From contig JANQJR010000015.1 in assembly GCA_028281525.1 (NCBI GenBank), forward strand, positions 1-64,000: a stretch of DNA of 64,000 bases, read 5' to 3'. A program made the translations under genes and the position numbers. The stretch's first letter is position 1. Each line of letters opens with the position of its first letter. Shown in pieces: positions 28,065 through 37,066 of this stretch. This DNA is from Magnetovibrio sp. Its GTDB lineage: Bacteria; Pseudomonadota; Alphaproteobacteria; Rhodospirillales; Magnetovibrionaceae. Under the pieces are notes generated by a model, which was not told the origin of the DNA, did no database searches, and saw only the letters and a program-made list of their open reading frames with translations.

Positions 28065-29615
28065 ATGCATGAGCGCATTCTCATCATCGATTTCGGATCC
28101 CAAGTCACCCAGTTGATCGCACGGCGCGTGCGTGAAAGCGGGGTCTATTCCGAAATCCACCCATTCAACGCCGTGACAACTGAGAGCATCAAGGACTTCA
28201 ACCCCAAAGGCGTGATCCTGTCGGGCGGCCCCGCCAGCGTGACCGGCATCGACACGCCGCGCGCACCGAACGGCCTGTTCGAGATGGGCTTGCCGATCTT
28301 CGGAATCTGTTACGGCGAACAGACCATGTGCGCGCAGTTGGGCGGCAGCGTGGAAGAAAGCGATCACCGCGAATTCGGCCGCGCCTATGTGGACGTGGTG
28401 GAGGACTGCGATCTGTTTCACGGCGTGTGGGACGTGGGCGCAAAGGAACAGGTGTGGATGAGCCACGGTGACAAGGTCACCGCGTTGCCGGACGGCTTTC
28501 GCGCCGTAGCCAAGACCGACGGCGCGCCGTTCGCCGCCATCGCCAACGACGAAAAGCATTTCTATGGCGTGCAGTTTCACCCCGAAGTGGTGCACACCCC
28601 CCACGGTGCGAAACTGATCGAAAACTTCACACATAAGGTCTGCGGCTGTTCCGGCGATTGGACCATGGGCAAGTTCCGCGAAGAGGAAATCGCCAAGGTG
28701 CGCGAACAGGTCGGCGACGGCCAGGTGATTTGCGGACTGTCCGGCGGGGTGGACAGTTCCGTCGTCGCGGTGCTGCTGCACGAAGCGATCGGGGAACAGC
28801 TCACCTGCGTGTTCGTCGACACCGGCTTGATGCGCAAGGGCGAGGCCGAAGAGGTCGTGACCCTGTTCCGCGACCACTACAACATCCGGCTGGTCCACCG
28901 CGATGCGTCCGATCTTTTCCTCGGCAAGCTGGAAGGCGAAACGGATCCGGAGAAGAAACGCAAGATCATCGGCGCGACCTTCATCGACGTGTTCGAGGAG
29001 GAAGCGGGCAACATTGGCGGCGCGGACTTCCTGGCCCAAGGCACGCTCTATCCGGACGTGATCGAAAGCGTGTCGTTCACCGGCGGTCCTTCCGTCACCA
29101 TCAAATCCCACCACAACGTCGGCGGTCTGCCGGAACGCATGAACATGAAACTGGTGGAACCGCTGCGCGAACTGTTCAAGGATGAAGTGCGCGCATTGGG
29201 CCGAGAACTTGGGCTGCCGGAAACCTTCGTCGGCCGCCATCCGTTCCCGGGCCCGGGACTGGCGATCCGCCTGCCCGGCGGTATCACCCGGGAAAAGCTG
29301 GAGATTTTGCGCAACGCCGACGCGGTCTACCTGGAGGAAATCCGCAACGCCGGACTATACGACGCCATCTGGCAGGCCTTCGCCGTGCTGCTACCGGTGC
29401 AAACCGTCGGCGTCATGGGCGATGCGCGCACCTATGACTATGTCTGTGCGTTGCGCGCCGTCACCTCGACCGACGGCATGACCGCGGACTTCTATCACTT
29501 CGATATGGAATTTCTCGCCCGCGTGTCCAACCGCATCATCAACGAGGTCAAGGGCATCAACCGCGTAACCTACGACATCACCTCGAAACCGCCCGGCACC
29601 ATTGAGTGGGAGTGA
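28065..29615 (+). CDS. guaA: GMP synthase (glutamine-hydrolysing)
   Basis: 516 residues from ATG at 28065 ([13 protein letters not shown]). The class I glutamine amidotransferase domain has the nucleophile in FGICYGEQ and the His/Glu in QFHPEVVH. The ATP-pyrophosphatase domain has LSGGVDSSV, and the C-terminal dimerisation domain ends [12 protein letters not shown]. It converts XMP to GMP. A degraded copy of codons about 279-301 lies 2.7 kb downstream at 31601-31675. Confidence 0.98.
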   Translation: MHERILIIDFGSQVTQLIARRVRESGVYSEIHPFNAVTTESIKDFNPKGVILSGGPASVTGIDTPRAPNGLFEMGLPIFGICYGEQTMCAQLGGSVEESDHREFGRAYVDVVEDCDLFHGVWDVGAKEQVWMSHGDKVTALPDGFRAVAKTDGAPFAAIANDEKHFYGVQFHPEVVHTPHGAKLIENFTHKVCGCSGDWTMGKFREEEIAKVREQVGDGQVICGLSGGVDSSVVAVLLHEAIGEQLTCVFVDTGLMRKGEAEEVVTLFRDHYNIRLVHRDASDLFLGKLEGETDPEKKRKIIGATFIDVFEEEAGNIGGADFLAQGTLYPDVIESVSFTGGPSVTIKSHHNVGGLPERMNMKLVEPLRELFKDEVRALGRELGLPETFVGRHPFPGPGLAIRLPGGITREKLEILRNADAVYLEEIRNAGLYDAIWQAFAVLLPVQTVGVMGDARTYDYVCALRAVTSTDGMTADFYHFDMEFLARVSNRIINEVKGINRVTYDITSKPPGTIEWE

Positions 29616-29694
29616 TCTGAGGACTCCGGCATAGAAAGCTGAAATCCTGAGTGTGGGGACTTTTGTGGAGGCTCCTCAGTCATCGGAGGTTCTC

Positions 29695-29925
29695 ATGACC
29701 GCCGACAAGCGCAGCCCTTCTTCCTTCCGGCGGTTGAGCAAGCACCATGGTGAGCGTGTCCGCCAATCTCGTGACACGGCCAAGACGCGTGACGCTCAAG
29801 AAGTTGAGCGCAAACTCAGACAGACAATCTGTGAACGGCTCGTCATGGACAAGGTCGTGGCAATGAGCTTTGAAGAAGCTGTAGAGCGGTCTTATGCCAC
29901 AGTGATCTTCCTAAAGAAACCCTAG
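29695..29925 (+). CDS. Small basic hypothetical protein
   Basis: 76 residues from ATG at 29695 with CGGAGG eight bases upstream; the frame is open to 29653 but that part has no binding site. The N-terminal half is rich in Arg, Ser and Lys (FRRLSKHHGERVRQSRDTAK), the C-terminal half is helical with a hydrophobic end (EEAVERSYATVIFLKKP). It may be a regulator or part of an accessory insertion that starts after guaA. No family recognised. The following 195 bases hold nothing clear. Confidence 0.55.
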   Translation: MTADKRSPSSFRRLSKHHGERVRQSRDTAKTRDAQEVERKLRQTICERLVMDKVVAMSFEEAVERSYATVIFLKKP

Positions 29926-30121
29926 CACATCTTTGCCCGCCGCTTAGTGGTGAGCGGAGTGTAATTTCTTCCTGTTAGCAGGCTTCTTGAAACTCTTGAC
30001 CGTCGCGCCATCAGAGGCAAAGCACTCGCAATCCGAAGAAACGACCGCTAACCCCTCAATAGAAGACGAAAATGAGCAGATTGGCTTCCTACCGGAGCTC
30101 GCCATGAAAAAGCATGCAGGC

Positions 30122-31300
30122 CTACCTCTGAATGTGCTCCTTTAATGTTTCTATCGCCATATCTTCAGCTTGCTTCGAAAAATCGTGTTCCGATGCATCA
30201 GTGTAGAGCTTGATGGAAAATTCACCCCCACATTCTTGGCAGCTTTCTAAAAAGTCCTGAATGACATCTCCATACAAAAAGCCGTAACGACCAACAAACA
30301 CCCCACCTCGGTAAAGAAGTATATGTGTTTGCGAACGTCCATTACCCATGGCGCCAAGCGTGTATAGTTCTATAAAGTTGGCAATGTTGTATAGATCTCC
30401 GTCAGTCTGCTCGAAGTCCAGAATGGTTTGTGGTGAATATTTTGTGTTTGTTAAGATAAATGCAGGCATGGAACCGGCAATGGATATTGATTGGCGTATT
30501 CTCGGCTCAAGTGCTGCTGCCAAAGTTGTAGACCACCCGCCGCCAGAAAATCCAACCATGTCGATTTCATCGATCCCCATCCTGTCCAACTCATTCACAA
30601 CTTCTATAATGGGCTGAGCAAACAGCTTCATAGGTGTGTAGGTATCGGTTTTCAATAAGCTGAGCGTAAAGTGGTTAACAACAATGGTTCCGTATTTGTG
30701 CGTTGAGATTTTATTGCCATCGAATGGAGACTCAAATGGCATAAACATCGTGATCAGATGACACCGGCTTTTTAAAACGTACGAAAACAATTTTTCCCAA
30801 GAAAATGCATCTCCTTTATGGCCCGCGTGGTAGATGACAGCGCAGGGTCTCGGCTTCTCAGGTGAATACAGGATCGAATTGGTTGTAATGCCGAATTCCT
30901 GTTCATGCCGCAAAGCAGAGGCCTTATGAGCGTGAGCCATCCAACCCTCGTCTGTGAGCGGAAATTCCTTCTTTTTCGCAGGAAGTGTTTTGGGGAGGTC
31001 GTTCGTTTGACCACTCCAAATATAGGAAATCAATTTTGATCGACGGGCACGAGCAGATGCTTCGTCCGACAGGGTCAATAGACTTGCGACATCCATATCT
31101 TCTTTGAGGCTAGGCCGCATGAATGGAAAGTGGTTTTCGATGTGGGCTTTGATAGAACGTGCAGCCATCACTCTGTCACGATAGTCGATCAGCTCATCAG
31201 GAATGTGCCTATGAAAGATGATCACCCCCGTAATTCCACCTATAACAAACGTCGATAACCCCAAAAAAAACATTACATAGAGATTTCTACGCCTTATCAT
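30122..31300 (-). CDS. Membrane-anchored alpha/beta hydrolase
   Basis: 392 residues from ATG at 31300, behind GAGAGGG. One N-terminal helix (about 8-30) anchors it to the inner membrane with the catalytic part outside. The nucleophile elbow GFSGGG has Ser near 253, and a C-terminal His near 377 (ASEHDFSK) completes a plausible triad. The oxyanion strand is CAVIYHAGHKGD. The substrate is unknown; length and anchor suggest an esterase or dienelactone-hydrolase-like enzyme. It is clearly AT-richer than guaA and the cytochrome gene, and lies in a region with a broken guaA fragment, so it was probably acquired. Confidence 0.8.
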   Translation of the reverse strand: MIRRRNLYVMFFLGLSTFVIGGITGVIIFHRHIPDELIDYRDRVMAARSIKAHIENHFPFMRPSLKEDMDVASLLTLSDEASARARRSKLISYIWSGQTNDLPKTLPAKKKEFPLTDEGWMAHAHKASALRHEQEFGITTNSILYSPEKPRPCAVIYHAGHKGDAFSWEKLFSYVLKSRCHLITMFMPFESPFDGNKISTHKYGTIVVNHFTLSLLKTDTYTPMKLFAQPIIEVVNELDRMGIDEIDMVGFSGGGWSTTLAAALEPRIRQSISIAGSMPAFILTNTKYSPQTILDFEQTDGDLYNIANFIELYTLGAMGNGRSQTHILLYRGGVFVGRYGFLYGDVIQDFLESCQECGGEFSIKLYTDASEHDFSKQAEDMAIETLKEHIQR

Positions 31301-31600
31301 TTGTATCCCTCTCACAAACGCCTCATTTATGATCTGCTGACATTTTTTACGATTGGCTCGATAACAATCCTCCTCGTATTATCACACATGAACCAGAAAG
31401 TCTGTATCCGGTTGATTCCGCTGAAAAACCCGCCAGTCATGGCCGTGACTTTCACTCTACAACCAAATTTCAGATTGGGTTTTGTCCCACTCCGGTCAGC
31501 TTGCCGAGTGGGGTTGTGGCATTGGGATTAATTTTGCGCGCTTTCCGAGGTTTTGGGTGGCGGCTGCGAGAAGGAATGCGTCACGGGCTTGGTCCCCCGC

Positions 31601-31675
31601 AACGCGTCCGATCTTTTCCTCGGCAAGTTGGAAGGCAAGACGGATCCGCAAAACAAGCGCAAGAGCACGCCCTGA
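31601..31675 (+). pseudogene. Degraded internal fragment of guaA
   Basis: In one frame this reads [20 protein letters not shown] then a stop, matching guaA residues about 279-301 ([20 protein letters not shown]). The first 24 bases after the leading codon are identical to guaA at 28905-28928 and identity then falls. It has no start and sits in a 487-base gap (31301-31787) with no intact gene. The likely explanation is a partial duplication left by an insertion or recombination event. Confidence 0.75.
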
Positions 31676-31787
31676 AAGCGGTGAAGTGGACCGGTCATAC
31701 AGACCGCACTGGTGTTGCGCGGCAGACGCTTTCAGCATCCGCACGCAAGCACCAACATCAAAGATGATCGAGAAATTTTAGCGCCGC

Positions 31788-32483
31788 TTAGTTGTCCGGC
31801 GCGCCCTCAAGAATCCATTTGCGCAAGGCCTTGCGGTCCATCGGGGTCGGTGCGCCGCGCTCGTTGTGCGGCATCCTCAACCCACCCATGGCGCGGCCTT
31901 CAACCAACACCATGAGATTCGAGGTCACCGGATCGCCAGGCACCACGATAGGACCGTGGCTGGTACCCTTCATCAAGGTTTCATAGCTGCTCATGTCAAG
32001 GCCGCTGGCTTCATAGCCACTGCCGCCGGGAATATGGCAGTCCATGCACAATTCTTGGATTACGGATGCGGGTTTGCCGGCATAGCCTTCCTTGGTCGCA
32101 CCCTCGACGATCCAGGCGCGCAGGATACGCCGGTCTTCCTGGTTCATGTCCCGGCGATCGGAATGCGGCATGCGGATGGAGGAGTCGGTCCGTCCCTCCA
32201 AAATCGCCATCAAATTGCTGGTCAAGGGATCGCCCTTAGAGATGATGGGGCCGTGCTTGGTGCCCTTTATGACACCCGCATAATTGCTCAAATCCAGCCC
32301 GCTGGCCTCATAACCGCTGCCGCCCGGCAGATGGCACGCCACGCAGTAATCGTTAAAGATGGGCTGAATATCTTGCTTGTAGCTGACCTCACTGGCGGCC
32401 TGGGCGGCGCCAGCACCAGAAAAAACACCGGCAATGAACAAAGCCGACCCTGTCAATACACTGAAAACACTTATTTTTTTCAT
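31788..32483 (-). CDS. Periplasmic diheme cytochrome c made of two similar units
   Basis: 231 residues from ATG at 32483 after GGAAGTGG. A signal peptide ends near AAQA-ASE. Two heme c sites are visible: CVACH (47-51) and CMDCH (146-150), each followed by PGGSGYEASGLD(L/M)S. Each unit also has an RMPH motif (first Met about 105), a likely axial methionine. The repeats lie 99 residues apart, showing internal duplication. The type resembles Planctomycete-style cytochromes C (PSCyt1). It is a soluble electron carrier whose partner is not in the window. Confidence 0.9.
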   Translation of the reverse strand: MKKISVFSVLTGSALFIAGVFSGAGAAQAASEVSYKQDIQPIFNDYCVACHLPGGSGYEASGLDLSNYAGVIKGTKHGPIISKGDPLTSNLMAILEGRTDSSIRMPHSDRRDMNQEDRRILRAWIVEGATKEGYAGKPASVIQELCMDCHIPGGSGYEASGLDMSSYETLMKGTSHGPIVVPGDPVTSNLMVLVEGRAMGGLRMPHNERGAPTPMDRKALRKWILEGAPDN

Positions 32484-32686
32484 TTTCCACTTCCGTAGCT
32501 CAAGGGGGCGCCCCCACCGGATCGAGCGCGGGTACCGAGGCCTACCCTTAACGGATTCCTCCCCCGTTCCAAAACCCAACCGGGTTGATTGGGTGCGTAT
32601 ATTCGTTTTACTTCATATGTGATGTACTTTCCAACAGTTTGGAAGGCATCCAGACTCAAAAGATCATTTGGCGGGGGAGGGACCGA

Positions 32687-32863
32687 ATGATATCGCGCTT
32701 TGCAATCGCGCTACACGATCACCTCAAACACCTCTATACCGGCAATAATCCTGCCGCAAGTTGCTTCCGGTTCGGTTTGCTCATATTCCACGTGATCACC
32801 ATCGGTTATTTTCTCGTCATGGCCCGAACGCCGTACACTGCAAGCAGTGCGGCATCGTGCTGA
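32687..32863 (+). pseudogene. Possible N-terminal remnant of a voltage-gated ion channel gene
   Basis: ATG at 32687 (after GGGAGGGACC) opens 58 codons. The part LKHLYTGNNPAASCFRFGLL followed by IFHVITIGYFLVMA resembles the cytoplasmic lead-in and first helix (S1) of bacterial ion-transport channels. The frame then ends after about 14 unrelated residues. No further channel segments follow on this strand, since the diguanylate cyclase gene comes in from the other side. It could also be a real small membrane protein. Confidence 0.35.
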
Positions 32864-32889
32864 ACATCGAAATGGACGGCCATTGAGCA

Positions 32890-34074
32890 TCAACTGACGA
32901 CGCGGTTGCGGCCTTGTTCCTTGGCGGAATAAAGATTGCCATCCGTTTGCTCGAACAACGCCGCCATTTCATCACCCGGCTTCGGGGTGATGGAGCCAAC
33001 ACCGACACTGATGGTGACATGACCTGCCGCGCTGGAGTGCGCATGGGGGATGTTGACCATCGTAACGGCTTCGCGCAATTTTTCCGCGATGGTATGGGCG
33101 TGTTCCCGGGTGGTTTCGGGCAAAATGCAGGCGAATTCCTCCCCACCGTAGCGCGCCAACAGGTCGGTCGAACGCACGATCACTCCGCACATCGCTTTCG
33201 ATACCGCCGCCAAGCAATTGTCCCCCGCCGCATGCCCATATGCGTCGTTGAAATTCTTGAAATGATCGATATCGAGCAACACCAGCGACAGCGTATTTCC
33301 GGATCGTATGGCGCGCGCCCATTCCATATCCATGAATTCATCGAAGCGCCGCCGGTTGGCGATACAGGTCAAGGCGTCGGTGGTGGACAATTGCGCCAAT
33401 TCGTCACGATGGAGACGCAGCCGTCGCAAGTTGCGCGCTTCACGGATGGTCACCATCAATCCGATGATCGCCGCCAGCGCCACGGCGCAACCGCTTAAGA
33501 TCAGCATGTTGCGTTGCGTGGACGATATCGCCCGGGTCGCAGCCTTGGCCTCGCGCGCGGATTCGGCCTCAACCACGTCAATGAAGGCGTTGAGCTCCTC
33601 GATAACGCCCGATTGACCGTTCAGGGCGATACGCATTTGTTTGAGCGCTTCCTGCTCGTCGCCCCCCTCCACCACCAAGGACATGGCGTTGTCAATGGTT
33701 GGGCGCAATTGGACGATCCGTTCGATCAGCGTATCCATGGCTGCTTTTTCCGGCGACGTCATACGCAATTCCACCAGTGCGTCGCGCGCCAGCAAAAAAT
33801 TCACCGCTTTGGCATTATAGGTTTCACGTTGCTCGTCACGGTCGAAGAAATCGTCCAGGGTCGCCGCGAAGGCCAGGTGGAACGACCGTTCCCGGATGGC
33901 TTCACGCATCAAAAAAGACGCACGCACCTTTTCACGGAACAAGGCGTCACGTTGCCACGCATCGCGCGTTTGGTCGAGATGCTGAAAACCAATAAAAATG
34001 CTGCCCAGCATACAAGCCAAGATGGCCGCAAAGCCAATGGCCAGAGCCGCAGTGGTGTGTCTGAGTACTTGCAC
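32890..34074 (-). CDS. Membrane diguanylate cyclase with periplasmic helical sensor
   Basis: 394 residues. Helix 1 (about 8-30) and helix 2 (about 188-210) flank a periplasmic helical domain (MREAIRERSFHLAFAATLDD, FFDRDEQRETYNAKAVNFLL) related to the sensor of the histidine kinase at 34453-36765. The cytoplasmic GGDEF domain has DIDHFKNFNDAYGHAAGD and ARYGGEEFACILPE near 305-315, so it should make cyclic di-GMP. The RxxD inhibitory site is not seen just ahead of GGEEF. It is followed by nothing on this strand. Confidence 0.93.
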   Translation of the reverse strand: MQVLRHTTAALAIGFAAILACMLGSIFIGFQHLDQTRDAWQRDALFREKVRASFLMREAIRERSFHLAFAATLDDFFDRDEQRETYNAKAVNFLLARDALVELRMTSPEKAAMDTLIERIVQLRPTIDNAMSLVVEGGDEQEALKQMRIALNGQSGVIEELNAFIDVVEAESAREAKAATRAISSTQRNMLILSGCAVALAAIIGLMVTIREARNLRRLRLHRDELAQLSTTDALTCIANRRRFDEFMDMEWARAIRSGNTLSLVLLDIDHFKNFNDAYGHAAGDNCLAAVSKAMCGVIVRSTDLLARYGGEEFACILPETTREHAHTIAEKLREAVTMVNIPHAHSSAAGHVTISVGVGSITPKPGDEMAALFEQTDGNLYSAKEQGRNRVVS

Positions 34075-34166
34075 GCTCCCCCCCGGAAGTGTACGGCGCC
34101 TTCATACGTCCTAAAGCGGGGACATTAAACCAGCCACAATCCCAGTTGTCGAGGGGAGAAGAAGTA

Positions 34167-34385
34167 TTAAGCCGATGGTTGTTTGCTGGCGGCGCGGCCC
34201 AGTTCCGTGACGCTGGCTTTATCGAACCCCGCGCCAAACGGTCTAATGTTGAGCCAGCCAGAGGCTTCGCATTCTTTCAATGTGCGGTAGAGCACCGTGC
34301 CGTTGTCTTCGGCCGGCACGGCGATGTCGCCGGATTGCACGATCAATTCAAGCAATAAGCGTTGTTGCGGCAACACATTCGGCAT
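34167..34385 (-). CDS. Small hypothetical protein between kinase and cyclase genes
   Basis: 72 residues from ATG at 34385 after AAGGGGG. The pattern LYRTLKECEASGWLNIRPFG and DKASVTELGRAA looks like a winged-helix remnant or a small conserved alphaproteobacterial protein. It lies between the histidine kinase and the diguanylate cyclase, same strand. Function unknown. Confidence 0.6.
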   Translation of the reverse strand: MPNVLPQQRLLLELIVQSGDIAVPAEDNGTVLYRTLKECEASGWLNIRPFGAGFDKASVTELGRAASKQPSA

Positions 34386-34452
34386 GGCGCGCCCCCTTAC
34401 ATACCATTTGATGCGATCCCATTGTTAGACCGATTTTAAAGAGCAGACAACC

Positions 34453-36765
34453 TTAATTCCGCATGACTCGATCACCAGGCAATGTGATCAGGGCCGTCGT
34501 CCCTTGACCAGGCTGGCTGGCCAAACTCAGTGTACCACCATGTTTTTCGATCAATTTGCGGCTTAGCGGCAGCCCCAACCCCGCGCCATCGTATTTGCGC
34601 GCAAGTGAGCCATCGACTTGGCGGAACATGTCGAAGACTTCCTCCAAATGGTCTTGGGGTATGCCGATCCCGTTATCCTTTACCCGCAAGACCACGCCTT
34701 CAGTGGAGGAGCATTCGGCTTCAATATCGATCTTGCCGTCGCAATCCGTGAACTTGATGGCGTTGTTGAGGACGTTGAGCAGGACTTGTTTGATGCGTCG
34801 CTTGTCGACAAAAACGGTGGGCAGCACCCCCTTGGGTTGGTAAGTGATCACCGTCCCTTCCTCCCGTGCGCGGGTGTTCACGGTACTGAGGCAATCGCGA
34901 ACCAAGTCGTCAACGGCGGCATGCTCTTCATCCAGGGGAAACTCGTCGGTCTCGATACGGGAGATGTCCAAAAGATCGTTGATCAAATCGTACAGGTGAC
35001 GCCCCGAGCCTGAAATATGCTGGAGGTAGTCTGTGTACTTCTTCGCACCGACCGGACCATATATCTCGTTCTCCATCATTTCCGCGTAGCCGATGATCGC
35101 ATTGAGCGGCGTGCGCAATTCATGGGACATGTTGGCCAGAAATTCGGTCTTGGTGCGGTTCGCAGCCTGGGCGCGGTCTTTTTCCTGACGCAATTCCTTA
35201 TCTTTGCTGTGACGATGGATAACGCCGGCCAAAGCATCCGCAACCGAGATAATCAGTCGGCGCTCATGCGCCGTTACGTCATGGCCAAGAGGAAGATACA
35301 AGTTCAAAACGCCCAAATTGTTATTGGCATAGTTGATCGGCACGCAAATGTGTCCATGGTCCTGCATCTCGTCCAAGCGCACGGTGTGTTCGTGATCCAG
35401 GCAGTTTTTTTCCACAGGCTGCATGGTCGCCGCAGCCTTACCGCACAGGCAATGGTCGGGTTGGATACGCGCGCATGTCTGAACCAGCTGGTCCGTTAAA
35501 TTGCTGTTCGCGGTCATGACCAATTCGCCGTTTTCCCGATCGGTCAGGAAGATACACCCTTTGGCTTGTAGTCCTAAGTTTTCGCGATCCAAGGTCAGTT
35601 CCAACGCCATTTGCAAAATGTGCTGCAAATCGTCGGACGTAAGCGACAAACGCAAAATGGCCGCAACGATCGCATTGTCGTCGGCCAACAAACGGGCTTC
35701 ATCTTCGGCTTTTTTCTGGGCGGAGATGTCGCTGACGATACCGACAAACTTGATCTCGTCACCCATTTGCATACGATCGATCGCCAACCAGATGGGAAAT
35801 TGCGTTCCGTCCTTGCGTTGGCCCACCAACTGGCGGCCAACGTTGATGATCTGCGGTTCGGCCCCATGCAGATAGCGCTGCATGTACTTGTCGTGATGTT
35901 CCGCGTCGCGCGTTGGCATAAGAATTTTCACATTGCGCCCAATGACTTCGTCGACGCGATAGCCAAAAATCCGTTCCGAAGCCGGGTTGAAACTTTCGAT
36001 GTTGCCGCGGTGATCGGTGGTGATGATCCCATCCGCCGCCGTTTCGATGATGGAGCGGAAATGGGTTTCGCGCTGGCTAAGTTGTTCGGTGCGCTCATGC
36101 ACCCGTTGCGCCAACATGGCGGTGCGGTTTGTCTCACGCCGCACGACGAACACACCGATGACCAGCGACAAGCTGAACAGGAACAACCCCAGACTGGGGA
36201 TAACTTCGATTTCGCGGTCGCGCAATTTCTGCAATTCGGCCCGCTGACGGTTGGTTTCGGCTTCGACCACATTGACGAACCCGTTTAGGGCGCTGTGCAC
36301 CCCTTCAAACACGCGCAAGGACTGTTCGACCTTGCGCTGCACTTCGGGACTCCATTGATCTTCGACCGCTTGGTCCATGGCGTCGTCGATGGTCGGACGC
36401 GCCACCCGAACGGTTTTCATGATGTTATCGAACGCTGCTTTTTCGTCCGGGCTCAAAGTTTCCTGTTTGATGCGATTTTGCGCGTTGTAAAACTCCAACG
36501 CATACTCATTCAGTTCCTGGCGTACGGCATCCCGGTCGAAAAAATCCTCCAGCGAAATCACACGAAATAAGCTGAACGTGCGTTTTTCCGCAGCTTCACG
36601 CATTTGGTAAGCGGCGAGGTTCTTCGCCACCAAGTCGTCGTTGATCTGGTCGCTCTTGACCATCGTGTTGATGTGGAACAGGAACACACCGACCATCGCC
36701 GCCATACCCAATAGGATCATGGCAAAACCGACATAGAGAATCTGAGTGTTTTTGCTTCCGTTCAT
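34453..36765 (-). CDS. Membrane sensor histidine kinase (periplasmic helical sensor-PAS-GAF-HisKA-HATPase)
   Basis: 770 residues from ATG at 36765 (MNGSKNTQ); ATG at 36771 is an alternative. Two membrane helices enclose a periplasmic helical domain (MREAAEKRTFSLFRVISLED, FFDRDAVRQELNEYALEFYN). A PAS domain (FRSIIETAADGIITTDHRGN, IESFNPASERIFGY) and a GAF domain follow. The dimerisation motif MSHELRTPLNAIIGYAEM has His548. The ATPase has NVLNNAIKFT, DNGIGIP and GAGLGLPLSRKLIE. There is no receiver domain. The partner response regulator is not adjacent, but the cyclase downstream shares its sensor domain. Confidence 0.92.
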   Translation of the reverse strand: MNGSKNTQILYVGFAMILLGMAAMVGVFLFHINTMVKSDQINDDLVAKNLAAYQMREAAEKRTFSLFRVISLEDFFDRDAVRQELNEYALEFYNAQNRIKQETLSPDEKAAFDNIMKTVRVARPTIDDAMDQAVEDQWSPEVQRKVEQSLRVFEGVHSALNGFVNVVEAETNRQRAELQKLRDREIEVIPSLGLFLFSLSLVIGVFVVRRETNRTAMLAQRVHERTEQLSQRETHFRSIIETAADGIITTDHRGNIESFNPASERIFGYRVDEVIGRNVKILMPTRDAEHHDKYMQRYLHGAEPQIINVGRQLVGQRKDGTQFPIWLAIDRMQMGDEIKFVGIVSDISAQKKAEDEARLLADDNAIVAAILRLSLTSDDLQHILQMALELTLDRENLGLQAKGCIFLTDRENGELVMTANSNLTDQLVQTCARIQPDHCLCGKAAATMQPVEKNCLDHEHTVRLDEMQDHGHICVPINYANNNLGVLNLYLPLGHDVTAHERRLIISVADALAGVIHRHSKDKELRQEKDRAQAANRTKTEFLANMSHELRTPLNAIIGYAEMMENEIYGPVGAKKYTDYLQHISGSGRHLYDLINDLLDISRIETDEFPLDEEHAAVDDLVRDCLSTVNTRAREEGTVITYQPKGVLPTVFVDKRRIKQVLLNVLNNAIKFTDCDGKIDIEAECSSTEGVVLRVKDNGIGIPQDHLEEVFDMFRQVDGSLARKYDGAGLGLPLSRKLIEKHGGTLSLASQPGQGTTALITLPGDRVMRN

Positions 36766-37066
36766 GCACATTCTACCCCGCTGATCGCGGGTTGTTTTTC
36801 TATTCTCATTTGGCTGACAACCGTGCACCCGGTCCCGTTCCGGATCAAAACGCATAGGTATGGAAGGAACCTGATGACCAGTCTCCTCCCAACTTGATCA
36901 GCCCCTAAAACTTACGCGTAATTTACACCTTGATCAACGAAACTTACAAATTATAACACAAAAACACAGTGCTTCTTTGTGCAAACGGCGCGCCGCCAAC
37001 TCTGCCGTGGTCTTGGGCGAGTCCGGGGTGTTAGGATGCCCACCATTTGTTTGAAAGCTTTGCGAC

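Noticed and set aside
31601-31675. guaA fragment considered as an attachment site of a guaA-integrating element
   Set aside because: Known elements use the 3' end of guaA; this copy is internal and no integrase gene is present.
31301-31781. Plus-strand frames of 76-99 residues near the guaA fragment
   Set aside because: None has a good start signal, and the guaA similarity lies in a different frame, so they look like open frames in degraded DNA.
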